A DNA stretch of 47,869 nucleotides from Methylophilaceae bacterium. Its GTDB lineage: Bacteria; Pseudomonadota; Gammaproteobacteria; Burkholderiales; Methylophilaceae. The DNA lies in the NCBI GenBank assembly GCA_947379975.1, contig CANCPF010000014.1:1-47869 (forward strand), given 5' to 3'. Of this stretch, positions 7,431 to 15,817 are shown piece after piece. The position numbers were made by a program, and so were the translations under genes. Position 1 is the stretch's first letter; the number at the start of each line of letters is the position of its first letter. Under the pieces are notes generated by a model. That model made no database searches, had not been told where the DNA came from, and saw nothing but the letters and a program-made list of their open reading frames with translations.

Positions 7431-8333
7431 TTATTGTAGATTTAGCTCGCTAGCAGCTTCTTCTTTAATAATTTCAACCAATCGTTTAACGCCAGATCCC
7501 CCAAAATCAGGGTTTGAAATGATGATGTAAAGTGGTATTTCACGAATACCGCCTTCATGCAATGGGATTGGTTTTAGGATTCCGTCTGCCAACTCCTGCT
7601 TAATTTGGTTCTCTGGTAACCAAGCGAAGCCATAGCCCATTACCACTGCTTGGATGGAAGTTTTTATGTGGCTCACCGTCCATCGTTGGTCAACCTCTAG
7701 AATGGCAGTTGATAGCTCACGATTCTGGCCGGAATCCCTAGTAACCAAATGTCTGTAGGCGCGAAGGTCACGATTTGTTAGTGTGTGATCTTGATTGTTT
7801 AATGGATGGTCTGCGTGGGCAACGGCAATTAATTTAATGCGCGTTAACAATTCGCCTAAATAACCTGGCGGCAATTTTGGTGATATTGCGATATCTACCT
7901 CTTTATTAAGAAGCGCTTCAGATGTTCCACCTAGTACAGATTCAATGAGTTCGACGCGCGTTCTTGGACTTTCTTGGCCAAATAAATTGAGGCATTTAAG
8001 CAATAAATTAGTGGGGAACAGTACTTCTACCGCTATACCCAGTGCAGCTTCCCAGCCTGCGGAAACATTATGTGCGGCTCTCTCAAGATCATTGGCTTCT
8101 TCAACCAATGCCAGAGCTCGTCGATACAGCATTTGTCCTGTAGGCGTTAGCACTGACCTGCGGCCTTCAATTTCAAACACTTTTAATTCGAGCAATGATT
8201 CTATTTTCTGCACAGCATAGCTAACCGCGGATTGACTTTTATAGAGCTTCTCAGCGGCTTGTGCATAACCTCCAGCGTCAACCACGGCAATTAAAGCTCG
8301 CCATTGTTCTAATGTAATTTGCGCATGACTCAT
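7431..8333 (-). CDS. LysR-family transcriptional regulator
   Basis: A standard 300-residue LysR regulator. The N-terminal winged helix-turn-helix covers about residues 5-65 (LEQWRALIAVVDAGGYAQAAEKLYKSQSAVSYAVQKIE). It is followed by the linker helix and a periplasmic-binding-protein-like effector domain (about 90-290). It is transcribed divergently from the YceI/pirin pair, the usual position for a regulator controlling its neighbour. A 15-bp ATC-N9-GAT dyad just upstream of its start (8339-8353) is a candidate autoregulatory site. The effector is unknown. Confidence 0.9.
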   Translation of the reverse strand: MSHAQITLEQWRALIAVVDAGGYAQAAEKLYKSQSAVSYAVQKIESLLELKVFEIEGRRSVLTPTGQMLYRRALALVEEANDLERAAHNVSAGWEAALGIAVEVLFPTNLLLKCLNLFGQESPRTRVELIESVLGGTSEALLNKEVDIAISPKLPPGYLGELLTRIKLIAVAHADHPLNNQDHTLTNRDLRAYRHLVTRDSGQNRELSTAILEVDQRWTVSHIKTSIQAVVMGYGFAWLPENQIKQELADGILKPIPLHEGGIREIPLYIIISNPDFGGSGVKRLVEIIKEEAASELNLQ

Positions 8334-8338
8334 AAGTT

Positions 8339-8353
8339 ATCTAATTTTTAGAT
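8339..8353. promoter_or_regulatory. Candidate LysR-type operator
   Basis: ATCTAA-TTT-TTAGAT is a perfect dyad containing the T-N11-A core typical of LysR binding sites. It is located 6 bp upstream of the LysR start codon, in the divergent LysR/YceI intergenic region. Binding is inference. Confidence 0.45.
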
Positions 8354-8650
8354 TGATTAACGCTAATTATTATACTTTTTCATCTAAAAATATAGTGATT
8401 AAATGCTTGGCCTGTAGTACGGATGAGTAAATTAATGTTTAAACTCATAAAATGGATGCTATACGCACACAGCGATAAGCCTATGCTGATTAATAGCCGT
8501 GCTGTTAATCGGTTTGTTGGTGTAAGTCGGATTGGTTTAGAGATTTAGCCATAGGCCCCAGCACTACTTATTCTTACATATAAAAGATTAACTATTTCAT
8601 TACTCAGATTGCCAAATATCAGTTCAATTTTATTAAAAGGAAATATATTT

Positions 8651-9217
8651 ATGAAACGTTTTGCCCTTCTTGCTATTGCAGCCTCTATTTCAACCATGGC
8701 TATTGCTGCGTCAGAAACTTACGTCATTGATAGCAATCATTCTATGCCACGTTTTTCTTATAGCCACTTTGGATATTCGACACAGTTAAGTCATTTTGAT
8801 CAGACCTCAGGAAAAATCACCATAGATCGCGTAGCCAAAACGGGTTCTGTTGAGGTCACAATAGATACGACTTCAGTAAATACTGGTTTCCCATTGTTTA
8901 ATGAGCATATTCAAGCTGAGGATTTTTTGAACACAGCTAAATTTCCTAAAGCTACTTTTATCTCGAATAAAATGAATTTCGATGGCGATAAGCCTTCAAC
9001 AATTGATGGTACTTTAACCATTAAAGGTGTGAGCAAGCCTGTTACTCTAACCGTGACTTCATTTATGTGTATGCCTCATCCAATGGTGAAAAAAGACGCA
9101 TGTGGTGCTAATGCGAGCGTAGTCGTAAAACGTACAGATTTTAATATGGGTAAACATGCGCCGTATGTTGGTGATGAAGTCACAATTAGCCTTCCAGTAG
9201 AAGCTATCAAGCAATAA
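8651..9217 (+). CDS. YceI-family periplasmic protein
   Basis: The ATG at 8651 is chosen over an upstream TTG/ATG because it has AAAAGGAAA in front and produces a clean signal peptide MKRFALLAIAASISTMAIAA. The mature protein has the YceI lipocalin-like barrel pattern. This includes SETYVIDSNHSMPRFSYSHFG, then GSVEVTIDTTSVNTG, LFNEHIQAEDFLNTAKFPKATFIS and IKGVSKPVTLTVTSF. YceI proteins bind isoprenoid-like lipids in the periplasm and are often stress- or pH-induced. It is followed after 3 bp by a pirin gene, forming a two-gene operon, divergent from a LysR regulator. Confidence 0.9.
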   Translation: MKRFALLAIAASISTMAIAASETYVIDSNHSMPRFSYSHFGYSTQLSHFDQTSGKITIDRVAKTGSVEVTIDTTSVNTGFPLFNEHIQAEDFLNTAKFPKATFISNKMNFDGDKPSTIDGTLTIKGVSKPVTLTVTSFMCMPHPMVKKDACGANASVVVKRTDFNMGKHAPYVGDEVTISLPVEAIKQ

Positions 9218-9220
9218 ACT

Positions 9221-9922
9221 ATGATAAAGCTCAGAAAATCAGAAGAACGTGGTTATGCAAATCACGGCTGGCTCAAAAGCTATCATTCATTTTCATTTGC
9301 AAATTACTGGGACCCTCAGCATATTAAATGGGGTAATTTGTGCGTAATTAATGAGGACTATATTGAATCTGGCAGAGGGTTTGGTAAGCATGGGCATAAC
9401 GATATGGAAATTATTAGTTATGTTCTTTCGGGTGAGTTAGCACATGAAGATAGTATGGGCAACGTCAAGGGTATTCCCCCTGGCGATGTTCAACGTATGA
9501 GTGCTGGTAGCGGCGTGATTCATAGTGAATTCAATCATACGAAAGGTCAGCAGACGCATTTGTTGCAAATCTGGATTCAGCCAAATAAACTAGATATACC
9601 ACCAAGCTATGAACAAAAAACGACATCCGTAGCCGAGAATAGAGGTAAGTTATGTTTAATTGCCTCACCAATCGGTACTGGTGATTCAGTATTAATTCAT
9701 GCCGATGCTAAAGTTTATGCCGGATTATTCAGCGATGGGCAATCGAATCATTTAGATCTCGATCCAAAGCGTAAAGCTTATGTTCATTTAATTAAGGGTA
9801 AGCTTGAAGTGAATGGTATTAATTTAGCTGCGGGAGATGCTCTTTTGCTTGAGAACGAAAGTCAATTAAACATTGAGCATGGAGATCAGGCAGAAGTGCT
9901 CGTGTTTGATTTGTCGGCTTAA
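9221..9922 (+). CDS. Pirin-family protein (bicupin)
   Basis: A 233-residue pirin. The metal-binding residues of the N-terminal cupin are all present (H57 and H59 in GKHGHNDMEI, H101 and E103 in IHSEFNH). The N-terminal RGYANHGWLKSYHSFSFANYWDP block is diagnostic. The length matches YhaK/YhhW-type bacterial pirins; some have quercetinase activity and others are redox sensors, so the substrate is not predictable. It starts 3 bp after the YceI stop and is certainly cotranscribed. The operon is probably under the divergent LysR regulator. Confidence 0.9.
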   Translation: MIKLRKSEERGYANHGWLKSYHSFSFANYWDPQHIKWGNLCVINEDYIESGRGFGKHGHNDMEIISYVLSGELAHEDSMGNVKGIPPGDVQRMSAGSGVIHSEFNHTKGQQTHLLQIWIQPNKLDIPPSYEQKTTSVAENRGKLCLIASPIGTGDSVLIHADAKVYAGLFSDGQSNHLDLDPKRKAYVHLIKGKLEVNGINLAAGDALLLENESQLNIEHGDQAEVLVFDLSA

Positions 9923-10067
9923 AATATAACGTTAGCGGCCGTGAATAACATTTTTTAGTTAAGTGCGGTTATGCGAAATTTAAAGGTTATTACTCAAGTT
10001 TTTTTAGGCAATTGCTCAAATATCGGCTTAACTATTTTCACGCTTGATATTCACCATGAAATTAAAA

Positions 10068-10097
10068 TTGACATTTAGTATGGCCCCGTACTAAAAT
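10068..10097 (+). promoter_or_regulatory. marR promoter with embedded MarR-type operator
   Basis: TTGACA (10068-10073) and TAAAAT (10092-10097) are spaced by 18 bp. The dyad TTTAGTA-N8-TACTAAA (10074-10095) fills the spacer, the classic position for autorepression by a MarR dimer. The predicted start point is only a few bases before the ATG at 10108, and there is no Shine-Dalgarno, so the mRNA may be leaderless. Confidence 0.65.
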
Positions 10098-10107
10098 TGC
10101 TCGCATT

Positions 10108-10611
10108 ATGTTGCTACTTAAAGATTTACCGTCTACCAACTCACTACTTAAGCTAGTGGCTAGATATCCGGAAGCGGATGTCAAAGCGATACAAGAATTT
10201 GCCACAATACTGAGTGTTAGCTCTGATTTATCTGTGGCACTCGACAAACTCCTAAATGAGCATGGTTTAATGCAAGGCCGCTGGTGGATTTTAGTGTTAC
10301 TCCTTAGAGAGGATAATTTAACCTCATCTCCATCTGCGCTTGCTGAAAAAATTGGTGTCACAAAAGCAACCATGACAGGCTTTATTGATGGATTGCAGCG
10401 AGAAGGATTGGTCAGCCGATTAATGCATGATGAAGATGGTCGCATGCTACAAATCAAGTTAACGCCACTCGGTGAAGAAAAGTTGGATGAAGTCATGCCA
10501 GATTATTATCGAAGAGTTGGCGCGCTCATGAGTGTGCTCACTGAGGCGCAAAGGACAGCAATTATTGAAACCATGAAAATTCTTGGTTCAAATGTTGGCG
10601 CCATGAAATAG
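10108..10611 (+). CDS. MarR-family transcriptional regulator
   Basis: A 167-residue MarR protein. Helical dimerisation segments flank a winged helix-turn-helix, with SPSALAEKIGVTKATMTGFIDGLQREGLVSRL as the recognition region (about 73-105) and the wing residues DEDGRMLQIKLT after it. It is first in line before the NodT-FUSC-DUF1656-HlyD efflux genes on the same strand, the usual arrangement for a repressor of that pump. A dyad between its own -35 and -10 supports autorepression. The likely ligand is the pump substrate, often an aromatic acid or phenolic. Confidence 0.9.
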   Translation: MLLLKDLPSTNSLLKLVARYPEADVKAIQEFATILSVSSDLSVALDKLLNEHGLMQGRWWILVLLLREDNLTSSPSALAEKIGVTKATMTGFIDGLQREGLVSRLMHDEDGRMLQIKLTPLGEEKLDEVMPDYYRRVGALMSVLTEAQRTAIIETMKILGSNVGAMK

Positions 10612-10627
10612 CATTTTTTTTGTCCAT

Positions 10628-10647
10628 ATAGTTAGGGCCCGAACAAG
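10628..10647. promoter_or_regulatory. Possible second, degenerate MarR operator
   Basis: ATAGTTAGGGCCCGAACAAG matches the marR promoter dyad (10075-10094) at 13 of 20 positions, including the G(G)NCCCG core. It lies between marR and the efflux genes. Binding is inference. Confidence 0.3.
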
Positions 10648-10711
10648 ATTATTGTTAACTATAAATATTAAATTCAAAAAAGTGTTTGAGTGTGTGAAAG
10701 ATGAAAAAATA

Positions 10712-12214
10712 ATGAAGGCTTACCTCAATGTTAAAGTCATATTTACGCTGACTTTAGCTACATTATTTTTGACAAGCTGCATTAATATGTCTGGGATTTC
10801 GCCGGCCTCAAACCCGCAAAATGCCAATGAGCTTAAGGCAGGTAAAGCCATTGCAAACGCAGCACATAATATTCCATGGCCTCAAGAAGCTTGGTGGAAA
10901 AGATATCATGACGCACAGTTGGATGCACTGATCAGTCAAACCATCTCTGGTAGCCCAAATTTACGCCTTGCTGAGGCACGCGTGGCACTTGCTCAATCCT
11001 TTACTGTCAGCACCCATGCGACAGTATTGCCAAGTGTCGGTGCTAACGCCTCAACTGGTCGAGAGCGATTTACCGCCAGACAATTTATTCCGCCTCCTTG
11101 GGCCGGCAACTCCGACTGGAGTAATCTAGCTACAAGCTCGTTGGCTTATGATCTCGACCTCTGGGGACGTAAGCAAAGTATTTGGAAAGCTACTATCGAT
11201 GAGGCTAAAGCTAGTGAAGCCGAAGTTCAGCAAGTCAAACTAACACTAATAACTGCAGTGGTTTGCAACTATATTCAATTATCTATTGCCTATGAATTCC
11301 GTGATATTTCCTATGAAAGACTCGCATTAAGACAAAAAGAACTCGATATCGCACGACGAGCACTTAACGCTGGGGTCGGCACAGAACTGGCCGTGATTGA
11401 AGCTGAAATGCCTTTATCAATCATTCGTGTACAAATTGAAGCGATTGATCAGCACATCGCTTTAATTGGCAATCAAATCGCTGCAATGTCAGGTCAGGGA
11501 CCTGGAGCAGCAAGCGAAATTAAACGACCCAAAGTCTTATTTAATGCCACGATAGGTTTGCCCGATGAATTGCCAGCCAACTTGATTGGGCGCCGCCCAG
11601 ATATTTTAGCCCATCGTTGGCATATGCAAGCCGCTGCAAAAGACATTGAAAGCGCAAAAGCAGATTTTTATCCCAATATCAATTTACTGGCATTTGTCGG
11701 ATTTCAAGCGCTAGGATTTGGTCAATTCATCAGTGGCTCATCAATGGTTGCTGGTATTGGCCCAGCCATTTCACTGCCCATTTTTGATGGCGGAAAACGA
11801 CGTGGAAATCTTTCAGCTAAAACGGCTGAGTACGATATTGCGGTAGAAAAATATAATGCCACGCTCATTAACGCTCTGCAGGATGTGAGTAAGCAGCTGC
11901 TTATTTTGCAATCGAATAGTCGGCAACATAGCGAAGTTGAAATTGGTTTCACCTTAGTAAAAAAATCTTACGCGTTAGCGCAAAAAAGTTACCAAGCTGG
12001 GCTTGAAAACTATCAACATGTCATAGTGGCTAATGCCAATTTATTGGTTCAACAAGAGTTAATGGTGAGTTTGCAGGGAGAGCAATTGCAAGCCTATGCA
12101 GAACTGATGCAAGCATTAGGTGGCGGTATTTTTGATGCGCAAAATAATCGCAGCTTATCCGACCAAACTAAAGTAGAAAAAAATATAGGATTAGGTGCAG
12201 CTAGTGAGCATTAG
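10712..12214 (+). CDS. NodT-type outer-membrane efflux lipoprotein
   Basis: The start at 10712 gives a lipoprotein signal peptide MKAYLNVKVIFTLTLATLFLTSC with Cys at residue 23. The frame is open further upstream to TTG/GTG codons, which are less likely. The mature protein is a TolC/OprM-like factor. It has the WWKRYHDAQLDALI motif and the repeated helical blocks of outer-membrane channel subunits (LRLAEARVALAQS..., AYDLDLWGRK, LLGRRPDI-like LIGRRPDILAHRWHMQAAAKDIESAKADFYPNINLLAFVG). It is the exit duct for the FUSC/HlyD pump encoded directly downstream and overlaps the pump gene by about 11 bp. Confidence 0.9.
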   Translation: MKAYLNVKVIFTLTLATLFLTSCINMSGISPASNPQNANELKAGKAIANAAHNIPWPQEAWWKRYHDAQLDALISQTISGSPNLRLAEARVALAQSFTVSTHATVLPSVGANASTGRERFTARQFIPPPWAGNSDWSNLATSSLAYDLDLWGRKQSIWKATIDEAKASEAEVQQVKLTLITAVVCNYIQLSIAYEFRDISYERLALRQKELDIARRALNAGVGTELAVIEAEMPLSIIRVQIEAIDQHIALIGNQIAAMSGQGPGAASEIKRPKVLFNATIGLPDELPANLIGRRPDILAHRWHMQAAAKDIESAKADFYPNINLLAFVGFQALGFGQFISGSSMVAGIGPAISLPIFDGGKRRGNLSAKTAEYDIAVEKYNATLINALQDVSKQLLILQSNSRQHSEVEIGFTLVKKSYALAQKSYQAGLENYQHVIVANANLLVQQELMVSLQGEQLQAYAELMQALGGGIFDAQNNRSLSDQTKVEKNIGLGAASEH

Positions 12215-14384
12215 TGCACTCAGTAAAAGCCGCATGTTCTCGTTGGTAAGGTTAGCGCTGCGTGATTGGCTTAGAGAGGATGCGCCGACCATGATTTATA
12301 TCATGAAGGTTCTTATGGCCTGCTTACTTGCCATGTGGCTCTCGCTTCGTTTTGAATTAGACCAGCCCAGAACAGCAATGTTGACGGTGGCAATTGTGAT
12401 GCAATCTAGAACCGGTATGGTGTTCGCTAAAAGCTATTATCGTTTACTGGGTAGCATTATAGGCATCCTAGTATCTTTCTTACTGGTTGCGTTATTTGCC
12501 CAAGAACGGGTGCTGTTTTTAGTATCGATGGCCATCTGGATTGGTTTCTGTACAGCCGGATCAATGTTGTTTCGTAATCATCAATCTTATGCGTTTGTTT
12601 TGGCTGGATACACTATTTGTATCGTCGGACTGCCTGCCACTATCGCTCCAGAGTTAACCTTCAGCATTGGTGTAACCCGCATCTCAGAAATAATAATAGG
12701 CCTCATATCGGCCAGTCTCATCAGTGACCTTATTTTTCCTCAGCGTATTGGCGACTTAATGACTGCAAAAATTAGACGCCGTTTCAGTGATTTCTCAGAT
12801 ATGCTCCGCGCAATGTCCATTGAAAAAGTGAGTGAAGAATCATCAAAATATGCAGCATTTCGTATCGTTAGTGATGTATTTGAACTTGAAACTTTTCGTG
12901 CTTCCTCTGGGTTGGAAAACGATGCGTCCCGCAACTACAGGCTACGCCTAAGCATGCTTAATGCTGAATTTATGCAAGTGTCCACTAGTTTTCATAGCTT
13001 AGAGCAACTGCTACGCCGCCAAAATAGCACTGGCCACACTCAAGTGGTTGAGGCTTTATTCAGCTTGTACCAACTGTTAAAAGCGGTCATTAGCATTGAA
13101 GATAGAAGCATTATCAATGAGGTTGAAGCACGACAGCTTGCTATGGCACTTAAAGACTTTAGAACAACACTTCACCAACAAATAGATCTGGTACGTAAAG
13201 CATTGCCTGATGGTTTAGATGCCAGTGAACGGCTCGATTTTGACTCTGGTGCAGAGCTCTTAAGACGATTCGTTGATGAACTCTACGTTTATACAACCAC
13301 TTATGCGTCATTGGGTAGTGATGCCGTAACGGCCGCTAAGGATGCGATTGCCGAGCACCCACCACGCTTAGGAATGCATTTTGATCCACTTGCCGTTACT
13401 TTGGCTGGCGTTCGTGGTGCACTGTCTCTAGCTGCGATGGCTTGTTTATGGATTTTTGCTGACTGGCGCTCCGGCATTGAAGCCATAACCATCGGTATCA
13501 TCACGAGTACTCTTTATGCATCATCGCCGAATCCAAAAAAAACGGTCAAGCAGTTTATTTTCGGGGCTATTTTAGGCTCGGTATTCGTCTATATCTGCAA
13601 CTTTCAAATCTTGCCACAAGCGCATGGGTTTCTAATGTTATCGTTAGCGGTCGCACCAGCGATTGTCATTGCCGCTTGGATAACCACGCGCCCAGCAGTT
13701 GCGACCATAGGTTCAGGAATATTTATTATTTTCCTAATGCATATCGGCTTTAATAGTGCCTATAGCGCAAACCCAATCACTTTCATGAACGATGCTGTAG
13801 CCGACTTATTTGCGATTGCAACCTCGGGTATTTTATACGCGTTGATTGATCTGACTAGCAGTGGTTGGTCACGTAGACGCATTGTCAAAAAACTGCGAGA
13901 ACTGGTGGTTTCAGCGTGCTTAGAACCACTACCACAACGCCCATCTAGGCTAGAAACTAGAGCGCGAGATTTAGTACAACGTTTAGATGGCGGTCATCGA
14001 GCGGCTAATGTGCAAGATAAGCAGGTCATTGACTGCTTGCTTTCAACACTAGAAATAGGCCGAGCAGTGATTGCGCTGAGAGATCAAATGAATGAAGTCA
14101 GTGACATTTCAATTCAGCAACAGATTACTGACTGTTTAAAGGGAATTGCTGAGCTGTATACATCACCTTCAAGACGCAATCAGATATATGCCATCAATAG
14201 TATCAATCATGTAGCCAGCGCGCTGGAAAACAGTATGCTTGTAATTAAGTTACCACAGTTCACCCAACATCAATTACTGACGATGTTGCATTTTATCCGC
14301 TGTGCACTGTTGGACAATGACGCTGTGTTGCCGCCCCATAATCCAAACGTCACATCAAGAGAGGGCGCTGTTTATGCCGCGTGA
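12204..14384 (+). CDS. FUSC-family inner-membrane efflux protein (AaeB-like)
   Basis: About 726 residues with two hydrophobic blocks, each of several membrane helices (about 25-165 and 390-550), separated by a long helical cytoplasmic region. This is the duplicated architecture of the fusaric-acid-resistance/AaeB family, which exports aromatic acids. I prefer the GTG at 12204 because AGGTG is 6 nt upstream; the GTG at 12195 and ATG at 12234 are alternatives. It overlaps the upstream outer-membrane factor and the downstream DUF1656 gene, showing translational coupling. It works with the adjacent HlyD-type fusion protein. Confidence 0.88.
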   Translation: MSISALSKSRMFSLVRLALRDWLREDAPTMIYIMKVLMACLLAMWLSLRFELDQPRTAMLTVAIVMQSRTGMVFAKSYYRLLGSIIGILVSFLLVALFAQERVLFLVSMAIWIGFCTAGSMLFRNHQSYAFVLAGYTICIVGLPATIAPELTFSIGVTRISEIIIGLISASLISDLIFPQRIGDLMTAKIRRRFSDFSDMLRAMSIEKVSEESSKYAAFRIVSDVFELETFRASSGLENDASRNYRLRLSMLNAEFMQVSTSFHSLEQLLRRQNSTGHTQVVEALFSLYQLLKAVISIEDRSIINEVEARQLAMALKDFRTTLHQQIDLVRKALPDGLDASERLDFDSGAELLRRFVDELYVYTTTYASLGSDAVTAAKDAIAEHPPRLGMHFDPLAVTLAGVRGALSLAAMACLWIFADWRSGIEAITIGIITSTLYASSPNPKKTVKQFIFGAILGSVFVYICNFQILPQAHGFLMLSLAVAPAIVIAAWITTRPAVATIGSGIFIIFLMHIGFNSAYSANPITFMNDAVADLFAIATSGILYALIDLTSSGWSRRRIVKKLRELVVSACLEPLPQRPSRLETRARDLVQRLDGGHRAANVQDKQVIDCLLSTLEIGRAVIALRDQMNEVSDISIQQQITDCLKGIAELYTSPSRRNQIYAINSINHVASALENSMLVIKLPQFTQHQLLTMLHFIRCALLDNDAVLPPHNPNVTSREGAVYAA

Positions 14385-14571
14385 GATTGCACTTCTAGAC
14401 GCATTAGTGCCTACTTTACTGATAGCTTTTATGATAAGCGTCCTTCTTTCTTGGGCGTTGGATTGGTTATTTTCTCACCTAGGACTTTATCAACATATCT
14501 GGTATCGCTCCTTGTTTCGCTTAGCGGTATTTATCTGCTTTTTTTCAGTATTAGGACTAATGATTTATTAA
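14374..14571 (+). CDS. DUF1656 small membrane protein (AaeX-like)
   Basis: A 65-residue protein, MPREIALLDALVPTLLIAF..., with two transmembrane helices separated by WLFSHLGLYQHIWYRS. This is the typical DUF1656/AaeX pattern. The ATG at 14374 overlaps the end of the FUSC gene by 11 bp and has GAGAGGG upstream, so the longer upstream reading is rejected. These small proteins almost always sit between the FUSC pump and the fusion protein. Their exact function is not known. Confidence 0.88.
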   Translation: MPREIALLDALVPTLLIAFMISVLLSWALDWLFSHLGLYQHIWYRSLFRLAVFICFFSVLGLMIY

Positions 14572-14583
14572 AAGGCGTATCGC

Positions 14584-15459
14584 ATGAAAGACTTTAAAAA
14601 ATTAATCTTACGCATAGCCTTCACGCTGACTATCGTCGTGATTGCGCTATTGTTGGGCCGCATGCTCTGGGTGCGTTATATGGATTCACCTTGGACACGA
14701 GATGGCCGCGTTCGCGCGGATATTGTTAACATCTCAAGTGATGTTTCAGGGCTGGTAACGCAAGTATTAGTAAAGGACAACCAGTTTGTGCATAAGGGCG
14801 ACCTGTTGTTCAAAATTGATGAAGAACGCTATCACCACACCTTGGCCCAAATGCAAGCTCAGCTGGACCAGCGTAGAGTGATGCTTGAAATGAAGCGCGC
14901 CCAATCAAAGCGCAGAGATGCGCTGGATAATGAAGTCATTTCTCAAGAACTTCGAGAAGATTCCGATCTGTTCTCTGCTAGTGCCAAAGCTGAATACGAT
15001 CAAGCTGCGGCAGAGCGAGATCACGCCAAACTCAATGTAGTCCGCACCGCTGTGCTTGCGCCGGTAGATGGCTGGGTTTCAAATTTAGTGGTTCGTCCTG
15101 GGGATTATGCACAAGCGGGTGCTGCCAAATTAGCCATCATTGATCAGAAGTCTTTTTGGGTTTACGGTTATTTTGAAGAGCATAAATTGAGGCTTATCCA
15201 TATCGGAGACCCCGCTGAAATAAGATTGCTAGGCTCGGACCAACGACTTTACGGACATGTGGAAAGTATCGCCCGAGGCATTACTGACCGCGATAACCCT
15301 ACCGATGTGAGATTGTTAGCAAATGTTAATCCTAGCTTTAACTGGGTAAGGCTTGCTCAGCGTGTGCCAGTTCGCATAAAACTAGATGCTATCCCAAAAG
15401 AATTAATGCTAGTAGCCGGCATGACTTGCTCGGTTATTGTTAAGCAAGCGAAACAATGA
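14584..15459 (+). CDS. HlyD/AaeA-type membrane fusion protein
   Basis: A 291-residue periplasmic adaptor. It has one N-terminal transmembrane helix (about 9-28), then the signature WTRDGRVRADIVNISSDVSG of the biotinyl-lipoyl half-domain. A helical hairpin follows (about 80-150), then the second lipoyl half (LAPVDGWVSNLVVRPGDYAQAG) and a beta-barrel domain (FWVYGYFEEHKL...). The length is typical of the short AaeA/YiaV-like adaptors that pair with FUSC pumps. It follows the DUF1656 gene by 12 bp and is the last gene of the efflux operon. Confidence 0.9.
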   Translation: MKDFKKLILRIAFTLTIVVIALLLGRMLWVRYMDSPWTRDGRVRADIVNISSDVSGLVTQVLVKDNQFVHKGDLLFKIDEERYHHTLAQMQAQLDQRRVMLEMKRAQSKRRDALDNEVISQELREDSDLFSASAKAEYDQAAAERDHAKLNVVRTAVLAPVDGWVSNLVVRPGDYAQAGAAKLAIIDQKSFWVYGYFEEHKLRLIHIGDPAEIRLLGSDQRLYGHVESIARGITDRDNPTDVRLLANVNPSFNWVRLAQRVPVRIKLDAIPKELMLVAGMTCSVIVKQAKQ

Positions 15460-15541
15460 AAATAAGTCTATTTAAGTAAAACTCGCCATTAAGCACCCAG
15501 CTTGTTTTATTCTTTGGATTACAAGCTTAGGCGTATTGTTT

Positions 15542-15550
15542 TGTTATAAT
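15542..15550 (+). promoter_or_regulatory. Extended -10 promoter of tRNA-Lys
   Basis: TGTTATAAT is a perfect extended -10 element (TGnTATAAT), 28 bp upstream of the mature tRNA 5' end. No good -35 is visible at the correct spacing, which fits an extended -10 promoter. Confidence 0.6.
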
Positions 15551-15578
15551 GTAGCTAAGGTAAAGTTTCACAATGATT

Positions 15579-15654
15579 GGGGTGTTAGCTCAGCTGGTAG
15601 AGCAGTGGACTCTTAATCCATTTGTCACGCGTTCGATCCGCGTACGCCCTACCA
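15579..15654 (+). tRNA. tRNA-Lys (anticodon CUU)
   Basis: A 76-nt cloverleaf. The acceptor stem GGGGTGT pairs with ACGCCCT (first pair G-U). The D arm is GCTC...GAGC. The anticodon stem GTGGA/TCCAT has loop CTCTTAA giving anticodon CTT at 15612-15614. The T arm contains the canonical GTTCGATCC, and the CCA end is encoded. It stands alone between the efflux operon and the glycan cluster. Confidence 0.93.
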
Positions 15655-15660
15655 ATATAT

Positions 15661-15696
15661 AAGCGGCTTCTAAGGCATAAACCTTAGAAGCCGCTT
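15661..15696. terminator. 15-bp perfect hairpin after tRNA-Lys
   Basis: AAGCGGCTTCTAAGG (15661-15675), loop CATAAA, CCTTAGAAGCCGCTT (15682-15696). It starts 7 bp after the tRNA. The stem is very stable but lacks a T tract on either strand. It is probably the tRNA transcript terminator or a processing hairpin, between convergent transcripts. Confidence 0.6.
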
Positions 15697-15817
15697 CCAA
15701 TTACAGACTACAATTTTTGGTTAGCGTTTGCTTTAAAGTAACTCAATTAATGGGTCGTTAGGTAACTATGGGCGGCCAATACGAAATGTTAATCTAGCTA
15801 TGAGCCCTAGTAAAAAT

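Noticed and set aside
15661..15696. Hairpin considered as part of a small RNA gene or attachment site
   Set aside because: It follows the tRNA end directly and has no second copy that I could find; a terminator/processing hairpin is simpler.
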